DNA of 64,000 nucleotides from Aquibium oceanicum (lineage in GTDB: Bacteria; Pseudomonadota; Alphaproteobacteria; Rhizobiales; Rhizobiaceae). Positions 9,373-18,992 of the stretch are shown here, in pieces (the stretch's first letter is position 1; each line of letters opens with the position of its first letter). A model generated the notes under the pieces. It was not told the origin of the DNA. It saw only the letters and a list, made by a program, of their open reading frames with translations, and searched no databases. The stretch spans positions 2,068,501 through 2,132,500 of the forward strand of contig NZ_CP018171.1 in NCBI RefSeq assembly GCF_001889605.1, read 5' to 3'. The position numbers and the translations under genes were made by a program.

Positions 9373-9497
9373 CTCTTTCCTCCTCCGAAAAATCCGCCGG
9401 GGAATGGCTACACCGAAAGGCGCGTCGCTCGCCATCGACAACGTGAATTGACCGCGCCACCTTGCTTTCGCCGCTCCCGCGGTGAAAAGCTCTGCCC

Positions 9498-10259
9498 ATG
9501 GAATGGCGTGACGAAGGCATCATCATCGGCTCGCGCAGGCATGGCGAGTCGAGCGTCATCCTGGAGGTCATGACGCGCGGCCACGGGCGCCACATGGGCA
9601 TCGTGCGCGGCGGGCGTTCGCGCAGGATGCAGCCGGTCCTCCAGGCGGGAAACCGGGTGGAACTCGTCTGGCGCGCGCGCCTCGACGAGCATCTCGGCAT
9701 GTTCCAGGTCGAGCCGCTGGAACTCAACGCCGCGCGCCTCCTGTCGAGCGCCTGCGCCGTCTACGCGCTGCAGACGCTCGCCGCCCACCTGCGCCTCCTG
9801 CCCGAGCGCGATCCGCATGCCGGTCTCTTCGAGACCTTGGCGATCGTGCTCGAACATCTGGAGGATCCGGCCACCGCGGCCGAACTCCTGGTGCGCTTCG
9901 AACTCATGGTGCTGGAGGAACTCGGCTTCGGCCTCGATCTCGGCAGCTGCGCCGCAACTGGCGTCACCCGGGATCTTGTCTACGTCTCGCCGAAGTCGGG
10001 CAGGGCGGTCTCGCGCCTGGCGGGCGACCCGTATCGCGACCGCATGTTGCCCCTCCCTGCCTTCCTGAACGCCGGCGCCGGCCAGCGCGGCGACTCCGAC
10101 GCCATCCAGGATGCTTTCCACTTGACCGGCTTCTTCTTCAACCGCCATGTCTACGAGCCGCGCGGCATCGAACCGCCCGAAACCCGCGCCGGCTTCCTCG
10201 CCGCGCTGCGGCGGGAATTGGCGCGCGACAGGATCGAAGAAGGGGAAGGCACCGCATGA
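9498..10259 (+). CDS. recO: DNA repair protein RecO
   Basis: Recombination mediator that helps RecR load RecA on SSB-coated DNA. The N-terminal OB-fold begins [21 protein letters not shown], followed by the helical RecO C-terminal domain. The 253-residue length is usual. The zinc cysteines seen in some RecO proteins are absent. It follows the era region as in other rhizobia and overlaps the next gene by four bases. Confidence 0.94.
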   Translation: MEWRDEGIIIGSRRHGESSVILEVMTRGHGRHMGIVRGGRSRRMQPVLQAGNRVELVWRARLDEHLGMFQVEPLELNAARLLSSACAVYALQTLAAHLRLLPERDPHAGLFETLAIVLEHLEDPATAAELLVRFELMVLEELGFGLDLGSCAATGVTRDLVYVSPKSGRAVSRLAGDPYRDRMLPLPAFLNAGAGQRGDSDAIQDAFHLTGFFFNRHVYEPRGIEPPETRAGFLAALRRELARDRIEEGEGTA

Positions 10260-10774
10260 GCGCCGTCGAACTGTTTCCGGGCCACGTCGCGCCGCTCGGC
10301 CTCGGCACGATACCGCATGAAGACATTGGCCGTTTCACCGGCCTTGAAGCTCTCAAGCGCCTGATCGACGGCCACTACCCCGCTCCCCCGATCGGCGCGC
10401 GCATGAACTTCGCGCTCGTCGAGGTCTCGGAGGGAAGGGCAGTCTTCCATGGCATGCCCGGCGAGCAGCATCTCAATCCCTTGGGGACAGTCCACGGAGG
10501 ATGGGCCGCCACCGTCCTCGATTCGGCACTGGGATGCGCCGTGCACACAACCATGGCCAAGGGCGAGGCCTACACGACCATCGAGTTCAAGGTGAACCTC
10601 ATCCGCCCGATCACCCCGAAGACGGGCCTCGTTGCCTGCGAGGGCAAGGTCGTCAGCCGCGGCCGCACCACCGCCGTCTCCGAAGCAAGGCTCACCGACC
10701 AGAACGGCAAGCTCCTCGCCTTCGGCACCGAAACCTGCGCCATCTTTCCGGTCGGCAACCTCGCGCCGCGCTGA
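10256..10774 (+). CDS. PaaI-type hotdog thioesterase
   Basis: A 172-residue single hotdog-fold protein. The core [27 protein letters not shown] is the PaaI/4HBT signature, with the HGG turn and an Asp in the active helix; the beta sheet follows from [14 protein letters not shown]. It probably hydrolyses an acyl-CoA or acyl-ACP. It overlaps recO by four bases (ATGA), so it is translationally coupled, but no functional link to repair is evident. Confidence 0.85.
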   Translation: MSAVELFPGHVAPLGLGTIPHEDIGRFTGLEALKRLIDGHYPAPPIGARMNFALVEVSEGRAVFHGMPGEQHLNPLGTVHGGWAATVLDSALGCAVHTTMAKGEAYTTIEFKVNLIRPITPKTGLVACEGKVVSRGRTTAVSEARLTDQNGKLLAFGTETCAIFPVGNLAPR

Positions 10775-10815
10775 AAACAAATCGTGGCGGCTGGCGACAA
10801 TGCCGACGCCGCCTC

Positions 10816-10839
10816 CTTCTCCCCGCTCGCGGGGAGAAG
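10816..10839. repeat. Rhizobial hairpin repeat, possible terminator
   Basis: Arms CTTCTCCCCG and CGGGGAGAAG form a perfect 10-bp stem with a CTCG loop, followed by a GTGCCCGCCAGGGCGATGAG tail. This is a common rhizobial intergenic palindrome. It sits between the convergent thioesterase and PhoX genes and can fold equally on both strands. Confidence 0.6.
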
Positions 10840-10944
10840 TGCCCGCCAGGGCGATGAGGGGCATACCCCGCGCCCACCGGAACCGCGAACGAAAAAGGCG
10901 GAACCGAAACCCCGCCTCCTTCGAAATCGCCCGATGCTCGTCGG

Positions 10945-12915
10945 TCAGCCGATCCTGCCGCCGCCCTGCTTCGTCACCATCACCACCGCCGGCCGCACCG
11001 GCATGGCGTCGTCGAAGTCCGGCCAGCGGGTGGCCGGCGCCTCGAAGGTCGCCTGGCCCGCGTCGCCCGGATGCTGGACGGCCAGGAACAGAGTCTCCCC
11101 GTCCGGCGTGAACAGGGGGCCGCACATCTCCGCGCCCACCGGCACGCGGAAAAACAGCTTCGACGTGCCGCGCGCCTCGCCCTCGGTGTCGATGGCCCAG
11201 AGACCATCGGTACGGCCCGTGTCGGCTTCGTTGTTGCCGTCGGTGGAGACCCAGAGACGCCCGTCGGCATCGACCGCCGCGTTGTCGGGCATGCCGAACC
11301 AGCCGTTCTCGCTCGTCGCCGGCGAGAAGGTGGCGCCGACCTCGGCGATCTTCGGGTCGCCGCACTTGAGCAGGATCTCCCAGGTCGACTTGGTCGAGGC
11401 GAAGTCGCCGTCGGTCTCGGTGATCTCGATGATGTGGCCGAACGCGTTCTTCGGACGCGGATTGGCTGCATTCGCCTCCTCGCGCTTCGTGTTGTTGGTC
11501 AGCATCACGTAGACCTTGCCGGTCGAGGCGTTCGGCTGGACGTCCTCCGGCCGGTCCATCTTCGTGGCGCCGAGCGCATCGCCCGCGCGGCGCGCCTCGA
11601 TCAGCACCGCCGCCTGGTCGGCAAAGCCGTTCTCGGCCGTCAGCGGGCCTTCGCCGTGGACCAGCGGCATCCAGTCGAGGCTGCCGTCCTCGTTGAAGCG
11701 CGCCACATAGAGCGTGCCGTCGTCGAGGATGTCCATGTTCGCGGCCCGGTCGTCGGGGTTGAACGTGGTATTGGAGATGAACTTGTAGACGTAGTCGAAG
11801 CGCTCGTCGTCGCCCGAATAGGAGACCACGCGGCCGTCGCCGTTCACGATGGTCTCGCAGCCCTCATGCTTGAAGCGGCCAAGCGCCGTGCGCTTCTTCG
11901 GCACCGAATTCGGGTCCCGCGGGTCGACTTCGACGATCCAGCCGAAGCGGTTTGCCTCGTTCGGCTCCTTGGACACGTCGAAGCGGTCGTGGAAACTCGC
12001 CCACTGGTACCATCCCGCCGGCACGCCGAGGCGCTTGTAATTCTCGGCTTCCGCATGCCCTTCCGGCAGTTCGCCCGAAAAGTAGCCGTGGAAATTCTCC
12101 TCCGCCATCAGGTAGGTGCCCCAGGGCGTCACGCCTCCGGCGCAGTTGTTGAGCGTACCGAAAACCTTCGTGCCGGACGGGTCGGCGTTGGTCTTGACGC
12201 GGTCGTGGCCCGCCACCGGTCCCGATAGCTGCATCTCGGTCGAAACCGTGATGCGCCGGTTCATGGCGCCGTCGAGGGCCGGCTCCCACTTGCCGTCGCC
12301 GTTGCGGCGAAGCTCCAGGATCGTGCCGCCATGCGCGGCCATCTCGATTTCGATCAGCTCCTTTGTGTAGTCGCCGAGCTCCACCTTGTCGTCGCGCACG
12401 ACGGCGAACCCCGGGAACATCAGTTCGGCGTTCGTGTACTCGTGGTTGACGAAGAGCAGCCCGTGATCCGGGCTGTCTTCGAGCGCCACGAAACCGATGT
12501 AGTCGTTGTTGTAGCCGAACTGCCGCGCCTGCGCTTCGGCGGTCTGGTTCATCGGGTCGAAGTCGGGCGAATCGGCAAAGACCTTGTCGCCCCAGCGGAT
12601 CAGGATGTCGGCGTCGTAGCCGGGGGCCACATGGTGTTCGAGGTCGACGCCGGCCTCGATCTCGTCGAAGCCGAAGCGCGATCCGGCCGCCGCCTGCGCC
12701 TTCGCCTCGCCTCCTGCGAGCAGCGCCATCGGGCTCACTGTGGCGCCGATGGCGGCGACCGCCAGCGAAGCGCCGAGGAAACCGCGGCGCGAATAGCGAC
12801 GGTTGATGATGTCGCCCATCGTCGGATTGCCGCTTGCGTTGCGGCCGATGTCTTCGGATTCCTCCCGGATCTCCGTAAGTGTGCGCATCTGACCCGGGTT
12901 CAATCGCTCGTTCAT
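10945..12915 (-). CDS. PhoX family (DUF839) alkaline phosphatase, Tat-exported
   Basis: A 656-residue secreted protein of the PhoX/DUF839 family, predicted Ca/Fe-dependent phosphatase. A twin-arginine signal is plain near residues 40-70: RRYSRRGFLGASLAVAAIGA. The mature part holds beta-propeller-type segments such as FVNHEYTN, NNCAGGVTPWGTYLMAEENF and MDRPEDVQPN that recur in the family. It would release phosphate from organic esters in the periplasm. The gene stands alone, with a weak Pho-box-like sequence upstream. The exact substrate is not shown. Confidence 0.87.
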   Translation of the reverse strand: MNERLNPGQMRTLTEIREESEDIGRNASGNPTMGDIINRRYSRRGFLGASLAVAAIGATVSPMALLAGGEAKAQAAAGSRFGFDEIEAGVDLEHHVAPGYDADILIRWGDKVFADSPDFDPMNQTAEAQARQFGYNNDYIGFVALEDSPDHGLLFVNHEYTNAELMFPGFAVVRDDKVELGDYTKELIEIEMAAHGGTILELRRNGDGKWEPALDGAMNRRITVSTEMQLSGPVAGHDRVKTNADPSGTKVFGTLNNCAGGVTPWGTYLMAEENFHGYFSGELPEGHAEAENYKRLGVPAGWYQWASFHDRFDVSKEPNEANRFGWIVEVDPRDPNSVPKKRTALGRFKHEGCETIVNGDGRVVSYSGDDERFDYVYKFISNTTFNPDDRAANMDILDDGTLYVARFNEDGSLDWMPLVHGEGPLTAENGFADQAAVLIEARRAGDALGATKMDRPEDVQPNASTGKVYVMLTNNTKREEANAANPRPKNAFGHIIEITETDGDFASTKSTWEILLKCGDPKIAEVGATFSPATSENGWFGMPDNAAVDADGRLWVSTDGNNEADTGRTDGLWAIDTEGEARGTSKLFFRVPVGAEMCGPLFTPDGETLFLAVQHPGDAGQATFEAPATRWPDFDDAMPVRPAVVMVTKQGGGRIG

Positions 12916-12968
12916 CCCTGCCTCCTGGGGTTGGTTGGACCGTCGGAGGCAAGGTTAAGCGGTTGGAT

Positions 12969-12986
12969 GTATCACCCGGATGACAG
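12969..12986 (-). promoter_or_regulatory. Weak Pho-box-like sequence upstream of the PhoX gene
   Basis: On the minus strand this reads CTGTCATCCGGGTGATAC. The first half is an exact CTGTCAT half-site with the expected four-base spacer, but the second half is poor. It is about 55 bases upstream of the start, a reasonable place for PhoB. Offered as a candidate only. Confidence 0.3.
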
Positions 12987-13012
12987 ATGCCGGCGCGAGG
13001 GAACGCTCCGGC

Positions 13013-14251
13013 CTATTCGGCCGCGACCATCGCCGGCCGAGCCACAGGCGCCTCGCGGATCGGCCAGTGCACGATCGCGGCGAACAGGCCGAGCGCGACC
13101 CCCAGCCACCACACCGAATCGTACGACCCGTAGATGTCGTAGAGATAGCCCCCGAGCCACACGCCCAGGAACGAACCGATCTGGTGCGACAGGAAGACGA
13201 CGCCGCCCAGCATGCCCAGGTGCCGCGTGCCGAACATGATCGCCACCAGCGCGTTGGTGGGCGGCACGGTGGAGAGCCACAGCAGCCCCATGAGGATCGC
13301 GAAGACGATCACGGTCGCCGGCGTCTGCGGCAGGAGGAGGAAGACGGTCACCAGCACCGAGCGGCCGATGTAGATCCAGGCGAGGAACATCGGCTTGGAA
13401 TAGCGCTGGCCGATGACGCCGGAGGCGAGCGAGCCGATGATGTTGAAGAAGCCGATCAGTGCCAGCGCGATCACCGCGTAGCGCGCCTCGATGCCGATGT
13501 CGGCGACGTAGGCGGGGAAATGCGCGGTGATGAAGGCGACCTGGAAGCCGCACACGAAGAAGCCGGAGACGAGCAGCAGATAGCTGCGGTGGCCGAGCGC
13601 CTCGCGCAGGGCCTCGGCGACCGTCTGCCGCATGGCGGTCTGCGCCACGGACCCGCTCTCGGCATTGCCGCGCAGCGGAATGGCGAGCACCGGAATGGCC
13701 AGCATCATGAAGCTCATGAAGACCAGTGCGTCGAACCAGCCGTAGGCGTCGATCAGGCCCTGGCTGAGCGGCGCGAAGATGAACATGCCGGCCGAGCCCG
13801 CCGCCGTGCCGATGCCGAACGCCATGCTGCGCCGCTCCGGCGCCACGTTGCGCGCGAAGGCCGCCAGCACGATGCCGAAGGAGCCCGAGGCCACGCCCAG
13901 CCCCACGAGCACTCCCCCGCCGATGTGGAGGGCGGCCACGCTGTCGGCCGTCGCCATCAGGTAGAGGCCGGTGGAGTACATGACGCCCGAAAGCGCGAGG
14001 ATGCGCCAGGTGCCGAACTTGTCGGCCAGCGCGCCGAACACCGGGGTGCCCAGGCCCCAGGCGAGGTTCTGGATCGCCATGGCGAGGCCGAAGGTGGTGC
14101 GGTCCCAACCTTTCTCTGCGAGCATCGGTAGCTGGAAGAAACCCATCGCCGAACGCGGTCCGAAGGTGATCGCGGCAATCAGGCAACCGCAGATGATGAT
14201 CAGCCAGGGGAGGGAGGGGGCGGTGCGGTGCGGAACGGCGGCCTGCGACAT
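13013..14251 (-). CDS. MFS transporter
   Basis: A 412-residue major facilitator protein with about 12 hydrophobic segments. The loop 2-3 motif reads GALADKFGTWRILALS. It resembles the oxalate/formate antiporter-like and monocarboxylate-type MFS branch in general layout, but no substrate can be read from the sequence. It is monocistronic, with no linked enzyme or regulator to suggest a substrate. Confidence 0.85.
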   Translation of the reverse strand: MSQAAVPHRTAPSLPWLIIICGCLIAAITFGPRSAMGFFQLPMLAEKGWDRTTFGLAMAIQNLAWGLGTPVFGALADKFGTWRILALSGVMYSTGLYLMATADSVAALHIGGGVLVGLGVASGSFGIVLAAFARNVAPERRSMAFGIGTAAGSAGMFIFAPLSQGLIDAYGWFDALVFMSFMMLAIPVLAIPLRGNAESGSVAQTAMRQTVAEALREALGHRSYLLLVSGFFVCGFQVAFITAHFPAYVADIGIEARYAVIALALIGFFNIIGSLASGVIGQRYSKPMFLAWIYIGRSVLVTVFLLLPQTPATVIVFAILMGLLWLSTVPPTNALVAIMFGTRHLGMLGGVVFLSHQIGSFLGVWLGGYLYDIYGSYDSVWWLGVALGLFAAIVHWPIREAPVARPAMVAAE

Positions 14252-14388
14252 GTCTGGTGCTCCTCGAAGGCGCGCAGACTAGGAGGACCGCCCGATGCTG
14301 AGAAGCAAATTCTTTGCGAAGGATCGTTCAAGCTTGTTGATGGATCGCCGTTCCTTGGGGGAGTGCCGAGGAGAGAGAATAAACGGAT

Positions 14389-14414
14389 GCGGCGGGAGTT
14401 TCGGTTCCCGCCGC
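14389..14414 (-). terminator. Terminator after the DUF1344 gene
   Basis: Arms GCGGCGGGA and TCCCGCCGC form a 9-bp perfect stem with an 8-nt loop. On the minus strand ATCCGTTTATTC follows, so it is oriented to end the DUF1344 transcript. Confidence 0.6.
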
Positions 14415-14452
14415 CCGGCGTCGATCGGGGCACGGCGCCAGCGGTGACCGGC

Positions 14453-14713
14453 CTACTTGAGGATGGTCACCTTCTGTGCGGAGTGCATCCCGTCCTTCAT
14501 CTGCCAGGAGATGCGAACCCGCTCGCCGCTCTTCAGGGCCGGATTCTCGTAGCCGGGGGCGAGGTGGTAGATCACGCCGTCATTGAGGGTCAGCGTCTCC
14601 GCCTTCTGGTCGAAATTGCGGACGACGCCGGTTGTGTCCTGCGTCGCGGCGAGCGCGAACGGGGCGGCGGCGAGAAGGGTTGCGACGGTGGTGGGGATGA
14701 GAAGAGCACGCAT
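14453..14713 (-). CDS. DUF1344 small secreted protein
   Basis: An 86-residue exported protein of the DUF1344 family, common in rhizobia and of unknown role. It has a signal peptide, MRALLIPTTVATLLAAAPFA, cut after the ALA at about residue 22. The mature part is a small beta domain (GVVRNFDQKAETLTLNDGVIY then KSGERVRISWQMKDG). The start is fixed by an AAGGAG ribosome site. It is followed by its own terminator. Confidence 0.8.
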   Translation of the reverse strand: MRALLIPTTVATLLAAAPFALAATQDTTGVVRNFDQKAETLTLNDGVIYHLAPGYENPALKSGERVRISWQMKDGMHSAQKVTILK

Positions 14714-14963
14714 TGGTGACACTCCTTTTTCTCGGATGTTGAGGGAGTGGAAACTCCCTGGGAAGCCGTCCGAAAGCGTCGCGTCGCGGCGTTGATCGTC
14801 GCCGGCGCTTCCCGGCTTCGATAGGAAGGCTAGCCCCGCGCTCCCCGCCCTTCGAGTTAAAAAAAGATAATGTTGCGAGCCCCGGTCCTTGCCATGATTG
14901 CCGCAATCGGCAGCCCTCTGGAGCGGAAGCGCGGCATGAGCCACCCGCTCACGGTGGCCATGT

Positions 14964-15881
14964 CTAACCGCGAGCCTGGCGAGCCGTCCCCCGCGATTTG
15001 GACGGGAATTTGGGAGCCGCACCCTCGCCGATGAAATGCAGGTCCCGCTGCGGGAAGGGAATGGTGATGCCGTTCTCGTCGAAGGTCAGCTTGGCGGCCT
15101 TGGTGAAGTCGAGCTTGGTGGGGAACCAGTCCGGCGACTTCGTCCAGTAGCGGATCGACACGATCACCGAGCTGTCGCCCAGGCTGGAGACGAAGCAGTT
15201 GATCGGCGGGTCCTGGAGGATGCGCTCGTCCTTGGACGCGAGATCGGCGTAGATCGATAGCGCCAGCGCGATGTCGTCGGCGTAGCCGATGCCGATGGCG
15301 ATCTCGTTCATGCGGACAGGATTGCGCGAATAGTTCGTCACCGGCGAGTTCCACAGCTCGCTGTTGGGCGCCAGAACGAACAGGCCGTCATAGGTCTTCA
15401 GTTCGGTGGCGAAGAGTCCGATCTCCTGGATCGTGCCGGCGACGCTGCCCGCGTTGATGTACTCGCCGACCCGGAACGGCCGCAGCACGAGCAGCATGAT
15501 GCCGGCCGCGATGTTCTGCAGCGTTCCCTGCAGCGCCAGGCCGATCGCCAGGCCGACGGCGCCAAGCGCTGCGATGATGCTCGTGGTCTGCACCCCGAAC
15601 TGGGCGAGCACCGTGACGCCGACGAGCACCAGCGCGCCGTAGCGCACCACCTTCGCGAAGAATTTTCGCAGCGTCTCGTCGAAGGCCTTGAAGCGGCCGA
15701 GACCCCGATAGGTCGAGCGCTCCAGGAAGCCCGACAGCATGTAGCCGACCACGAGCACGATCAGCGCGCCGAGGATCGAAAACGAATAATAGATGATCAG
15801 TGAGCTGGCGTCCGTCCAGATGGTCTGCGCTGCATTCACCATCCGGCCGGCACCGTCTTCGAGATTTCCGATGGGGTCCAA
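14964..15881 (-). CDS. Small-conductance mechanosensitive channel, MscS family
   Basis: A 305-residue MscS-type channel that would release solutes on hypo-osmotic shock. Three N-terminal membrane spans are followed by the pore helix region ALGAVGLAIGLALQGTLQNIAAGIMLLVLRPFRVGEY, the classic TM3 signature, and the beta domain with VLAPNSELWNSPVTNYSRNPVR. The start is a TTG with GGAGA eight bases upstream; an internal ATG at residue 14 is the alternative. Stand-alone gene. Confidence 0.9.
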   Translation of the reverse strand: MDPIGNLEDGAGRMVNAAQTIWTDASSLIIYYSFSILGALIVLVVGYMLSGFLERSTYRGLGRFKAFDETLRKFFAKVVRYGALVLVGVTVLAQFGVQTTSIIAALGAVGLAIGLALQGTLQNIAAGIMLLVLRPFRVGEYINAGSVAGTIQEIGLFATELKTYDGLFVLAPNSELWNSPVTNYSRNPVRMNEIAIGIGYADDIALALSIYADLASKDERILQDPPINCFVSSLGDSSVIVSIRYWTKSPDWFPTKLDFTKAAKLTFDENGITIPFPQRDLHFIGEGAAPKFPSKSRGTARQARG

Positions 15882-16136
15882 ATCATCTTCTCCGTTGAAT
15901 CGCCCGCATTAGAACGCAGCGCCGGTCATTCACAAAGAGGCCCCGCGAAAAAGATGCGGATACGGCTGCTAGCCGCTTGCGTGGGCGATGGCGTTCTGGC
16001 CAGATGATCCGCGGCGAAAGCCACAATTCCGTCATCTTTCGGGCGCGATGGCAATCCGGACCCGTGGCCGGAAGGCTCGCCGCGGGTGCCCCGGCAGTGG
16101 CGCACCAGCCTTCATCCAAGGGATTTCCCGCCACCG

Positions 16137-17243
16137 ATGTCCGTTCGCATCCGTCCGGCCCATGCCAGCGACATCGGCGCGCTGGTGGCGATCGAGAATG
16201 CCGTGTTTTCGACCGACCGCATCTCCCGCCGGTCCTTCCGACAACTGATCGAGCGCGAGACCGCCGAGACGCTGGTCGCTGAGGCCGACGGCGCGATCGC
16301 AGGCTACTGCATGGTGCTCTTTCGCAAGGGCAGCGGCGTGGCGCGGCTCTATTCCATCGCGGCCGGTCCGCACTTTGCCGGAAGCGGCATCGGCCGGGCA
16401 CTCCTTCTTGCCGCCGAGGAAGCCGCCTTCGAGAACGACCGCCTGATGCTGCGGCTCGAGGTGCGCGAGGACAACGCCCGCGCGATCTCCGTGTACGAGC
16501 GCAACGGCTATCGCCGCATCGGCCGCGAGACCGACTACTACGCGGACGGCATGGCGGCCCTGCGCTACGAGAAGACGCTGCGCGGCAACGTGCCGGTCAA
16601 CACGCGCGTGCCCTTCTACGAGCAGACCTGCGAGTTCACCTGCGGCCCATGCTGCCTGATGATGGCGATGGCCTATTTCGATCCCTCGTTCGTGCCCGAT
16701 CCGGTGCGCGAAATCCGCCTGTGGCGCGAGGCCACCACTGTCTTCATGATGTCGGGACCCGGCGGCTGTGAGCCCTTCGGTCTCGCGGTCGCGGCGCGAG
16801 AGTTCGGGCTGTCGGCCGAAATCCTCGTCTCCTTCCATGGCGCGCTCTTCCTGCAATCGGTGCGCAGCGAGGAGAAACGCCGGGTGATGGAACTGGCACA
16901 GGTGGATTTTCGTTTGCGCGCCGAGGAATTCGGCTTGCCCGTTAGCTATCGCTCATTCACCTTGGATGACGTTCGCGGGGCGCTCGGGGAGGGGAAACTG
17001 GTGATCGTGCTCGTGAGCGGGTTCCTCATGTTCGGCAAGAAGGTGCCGCACTGGGTGCTTGCGATCGGCGACGACGGCGACCACATCATGCTGCACGATC
17101 CCTGGGTCGAGGACGAGCGCGGCGAGACCAAGGCGGATGCGGCCAACATTCCCGTTCCCTACGACATCTTCATGAACATGGCGCAGTTCGGGCGCGACGG
17201 CCTGCGCGCGGCAATCATCATCGGGAAGCTCGACAAGACATGA
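16137..17243 (+). CDS. GNAT acetyltransferase / C39-like peptidase fusion
   Basis: A 368-residue two-domain protein. Residues 1-150 are a RimI-like GNAT domain with the acetyl-CoA loop GSGIGRALL at 82-90. Residues 158-360 are a C39-like papain-fold peptidase: YEQTCEFTCGPCC gives the oxyanion Gln163 and likely nucleophile Cys169, His305 lies in KVPHWVLAI and Asp321 in MLHDPW, so the triad looks intact. Its stop overlaps the start of a RimK-like ATP-grasp ligase by four bases. Comparative-genomic work on amidoligases has described this kind of pairing as a predicted peptide-tagging or peptide-metabolite system. The substrate is unknown. The ATG at 16137 is used because the domain starts there. 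Confidence 0.85.
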   Translation: MSVRIRPAHASDIGALVAIENAVFSTDRISRRSFRQLIERETAETLVAEADGAIAGYCMVLFRKGSGVARLYSIAAGPHFAGSGIGRALLLAAEEAAFENDRLMLRLEVREDNARAISVYERNGYRRIGRETDYYADGMAALRYEKTLRGNVPVNTRVPFYEQTCEFTCGPCCLMMAMAYFDPSFVPDPVREIRLWREATTVFMMSGPGGCEPFGLAVAAREFGLSAEILVSFHGALFLQSVRSEEKRRVMELAQVDFRLRAEEFGLPVSYRSFTLDDVRGALGEGKLVIVLVSGFLMFGKKVPHWVLAIGDDGDHIMLHDPWVEDERGETKADAANIPVPYDIFMNMAQFGRDGLRAAIIIGKLDKT

Positions 17244-18703
17244 CCTGGGTCATCCTTACCGGACGCCAGAACGACATCGACCCGTTCGCAACCCCGCACA
17301 AGATCATCACCAACCGCGATTACCTGGCCCATCCGGCGTTGTTCAAGGGGCAGCGCCCGAAGGTCATCAACCTGTCCAACAGCTACGCCTACCAGACCCG
17401 CGGGTACTACGCCTCGCTGCTCGCCTCCTCGCGCGGCCACAGGGTCATCCCGACGGTCGAGACCATGATCGACCTCTCGGAGCGCAAGCTCTACGAGCAT
17501 GCGCTGCCCGAACTCGAGGTGGCGCTGAACAGGTGCCGCAAGGATCTCGGCGGCAGCTTTCCGGGCAAGCTTGCCGTGTTCTTCGGCATCGCGCCCTCGC
17601 GCGCGACCGACCGCTTCGGCCGGCTGCTCTTCGACTGGTTCCGTGCCCCCGCGCTGGAAGTGACGATCGCCGACGACGGCAAGTGGGCGACGATCCGCAA
17701 GATCGGCTTCCTGCCGATCGGTCGCATGAAGCCGGAGGAAGAGGAACGCTTCCTCAAGTGCCTTGAAACCTATACGCAGCGCGAATGGCGCGATTCGAAG
17801 GGCCGCACCCCCTCGCGCTACAGCTTCGCCACGCTCGTCGATCCCAACGAGGAACTGGCACCGTCCATGGTCTCCTCGCTGCGCCACTGGGCCAAGATCG
17901 CCGAAAAGATGGGCGTCGAGGTGGAGCCGATCGGCAAGCGCGACCTCGCCAAGCTCGCCAACTACGACGCGCTCTTCATCCGCGAGACGACGTCGATCTC
18001 CAACCACACCTACCGCTTCGCCCGCCGCGCCCAGCAGGAAGGGATGCCGGTCATCGACGACCCGCTGTCGATGATCCGCTGCACCAACAAGGTCTACCTG
18101 AACGAGCTGATGACGGCCAACAAGGTGCCGGTGCCGCCGACTGTGATGATCGCCGGCCCGGCCGATTTCGAGGTCGCCGCCCAGACGCTCGGCTTTCCGC
18201 TGGTGCTGAAGATCCCGGACTCCTCATTCTCGCGCGGAGTCAAGAAGGCGGCCAGCCTGGCCGAGCTGAAGACGCTCGCCACCGAGTGGCTGGAGGATTC
18301 CGACCTCCTGATCGCGCAGAAATACCTGCCGACGGAATACGACTGGCGCGTCGGGGTGCTGGGCGGCCAGCCGCTCTTCGCCTGCCATTACCTGATGGCC
18401 AAGAAGCACTGGCAGATCGTCAACCACGACCGCGCCGGCAAGCCCGACCAGGGCGGCATCAAGCCGTTCATGCTGAAGGACGCCCCGCAGGCGGTGGTGG
18501 ACACGGCCATGCGCGCGGCGCGCTGCATCGGCGACGGGCTCTACGGCGTCGATCTCAAGGAGACGCCGGACGGCGTCTTCGTCATCGAGGTCAACGACAA
18601 CCCCAATCTCGACCACGGCTACGAGGACGCGGGCGAGAAGGACGAGGTCTGGGTCCGGCTCACCCAGTGGTTCCTCGACCGCCTGGAACGCACCGGGCGG
18701 TAG
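17240..18703 (+). CDS. RimK-like ATP-grasp ligase with RLAN N-terminal domain
   Basis: A 487-residue protein. The first ~200 residues match the layout of the RimK-like ATP-grasp N-terminal (RLAN) domain. The second half (about 260-480) is an ATP-grasp ligase, with nucleotide-loop segment LKIPDSSFSRGVKKA and the Mg-binding end VFVIEVNDNPNLDHGYED. Such enzymes join amino acids or peptides through acyl-phosphate intermediates, in the manner of RimK adding glutamate to ribosomal protein S6. It is translationally coupled to the GNAT/C39 gene, and the two together are probably a peptide-synthesis or modification unit. It ends 19 bases from the convergent minE. Product unknown. Confidence 0.85.
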   Translation: MTWVILTGRQNDIDPFATPHKIITNRDYLAHPALFKGQRPKVINLSNSYAYQTRGYYASLLASSRGHRVIPTVETMIDLSERKLYEHALPELEVALNRCRKDLGGSFPGKLAVFFGIAPSRATDRFGRLLFDWFRAPALEVTIADDGKWATIRKIGFLPIGRMKPEEEERFLKCLETYTQREWRDSKGRTPSRYSFATLVDPNEELAPSMVSSLRHWAKIAEKMGVEVEPIGKRDLAKLANYDALFIRETTSISNHTYRFARRAQQEGMPVIDDPLSMIRCTNKVYLNELMTANKVPVPPTVMIAGPADFEVAAQTLGFPLVLKIPDSSFSRGVKKAASLAELKTLATEWLEDSDLLIAQKYLPTEYDWRVGVLGGQPLFACHYLMAKKHWQIVNHDRAGKPDQGGIKPFMLKDAPQAVVDTAMRAARCIGDGLYGVDLKETPDGVFVIEVNDNPNLDHGYEDAGEKDEVWVRLTQWFLDRLERTGR

Positions 18704-18722
18704 AGGACGTCACCCACAACCC

Positions 18723-18992
18723 TTACATCGCCATCGCGAGGGCGTGTTTGTCGTTGGGAATCTGGATGTCGATCTCCAGGGTCGACATGGAGGCACCGCG
18801 ATCCATGCTGACCTGCACCTGGTCGTGGTCGACCTGCACGTGCCGGGCGATCACCGCCATGATCTCCTCGCGCAGGACGGCCACGAGGTCCGGCTTGTCG
18901 CGGTTGGAGCGCTCATAGGCGAGCAGGAGCTGCAGGCGCTCGCGGGCGACGGGAGCGGAGCCCCGGCGCTTGAAGAGCTCGAAGATGTTCAT
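18723..18992 (-). CDS. minE: Cell division topological specificity factor MinE
   Basis: An 89-residue MinE, which stimulates MinD ATPase and drives Min oscillation so that septa form at mid-cell. The N-terminal membrane-targeting stretch [10 protein letters not shown], the MinD-binding helix [21 protein letters not shown] and the C-terminal beta domain are all present. The start overlaps the minD stop by four bases. It is the last gene of minC-minD-minE. Confidence 0.95.
   Translation of the reverse strand: MNIFELFKRRGSAPVARERLQLLLAYERSNRDKPDLVAVLREEIMAVIARHVQVDHDQVQVSMDRGASMSTLEIDIQIPNDKHALAMAM

Noticed and set aside
11071-12228. Plus-strand frame of 385 codons opposite the PhoX gene
   Set aside because: Antisense shadow; the minus strand encodes a full PhoX with Tat signal.
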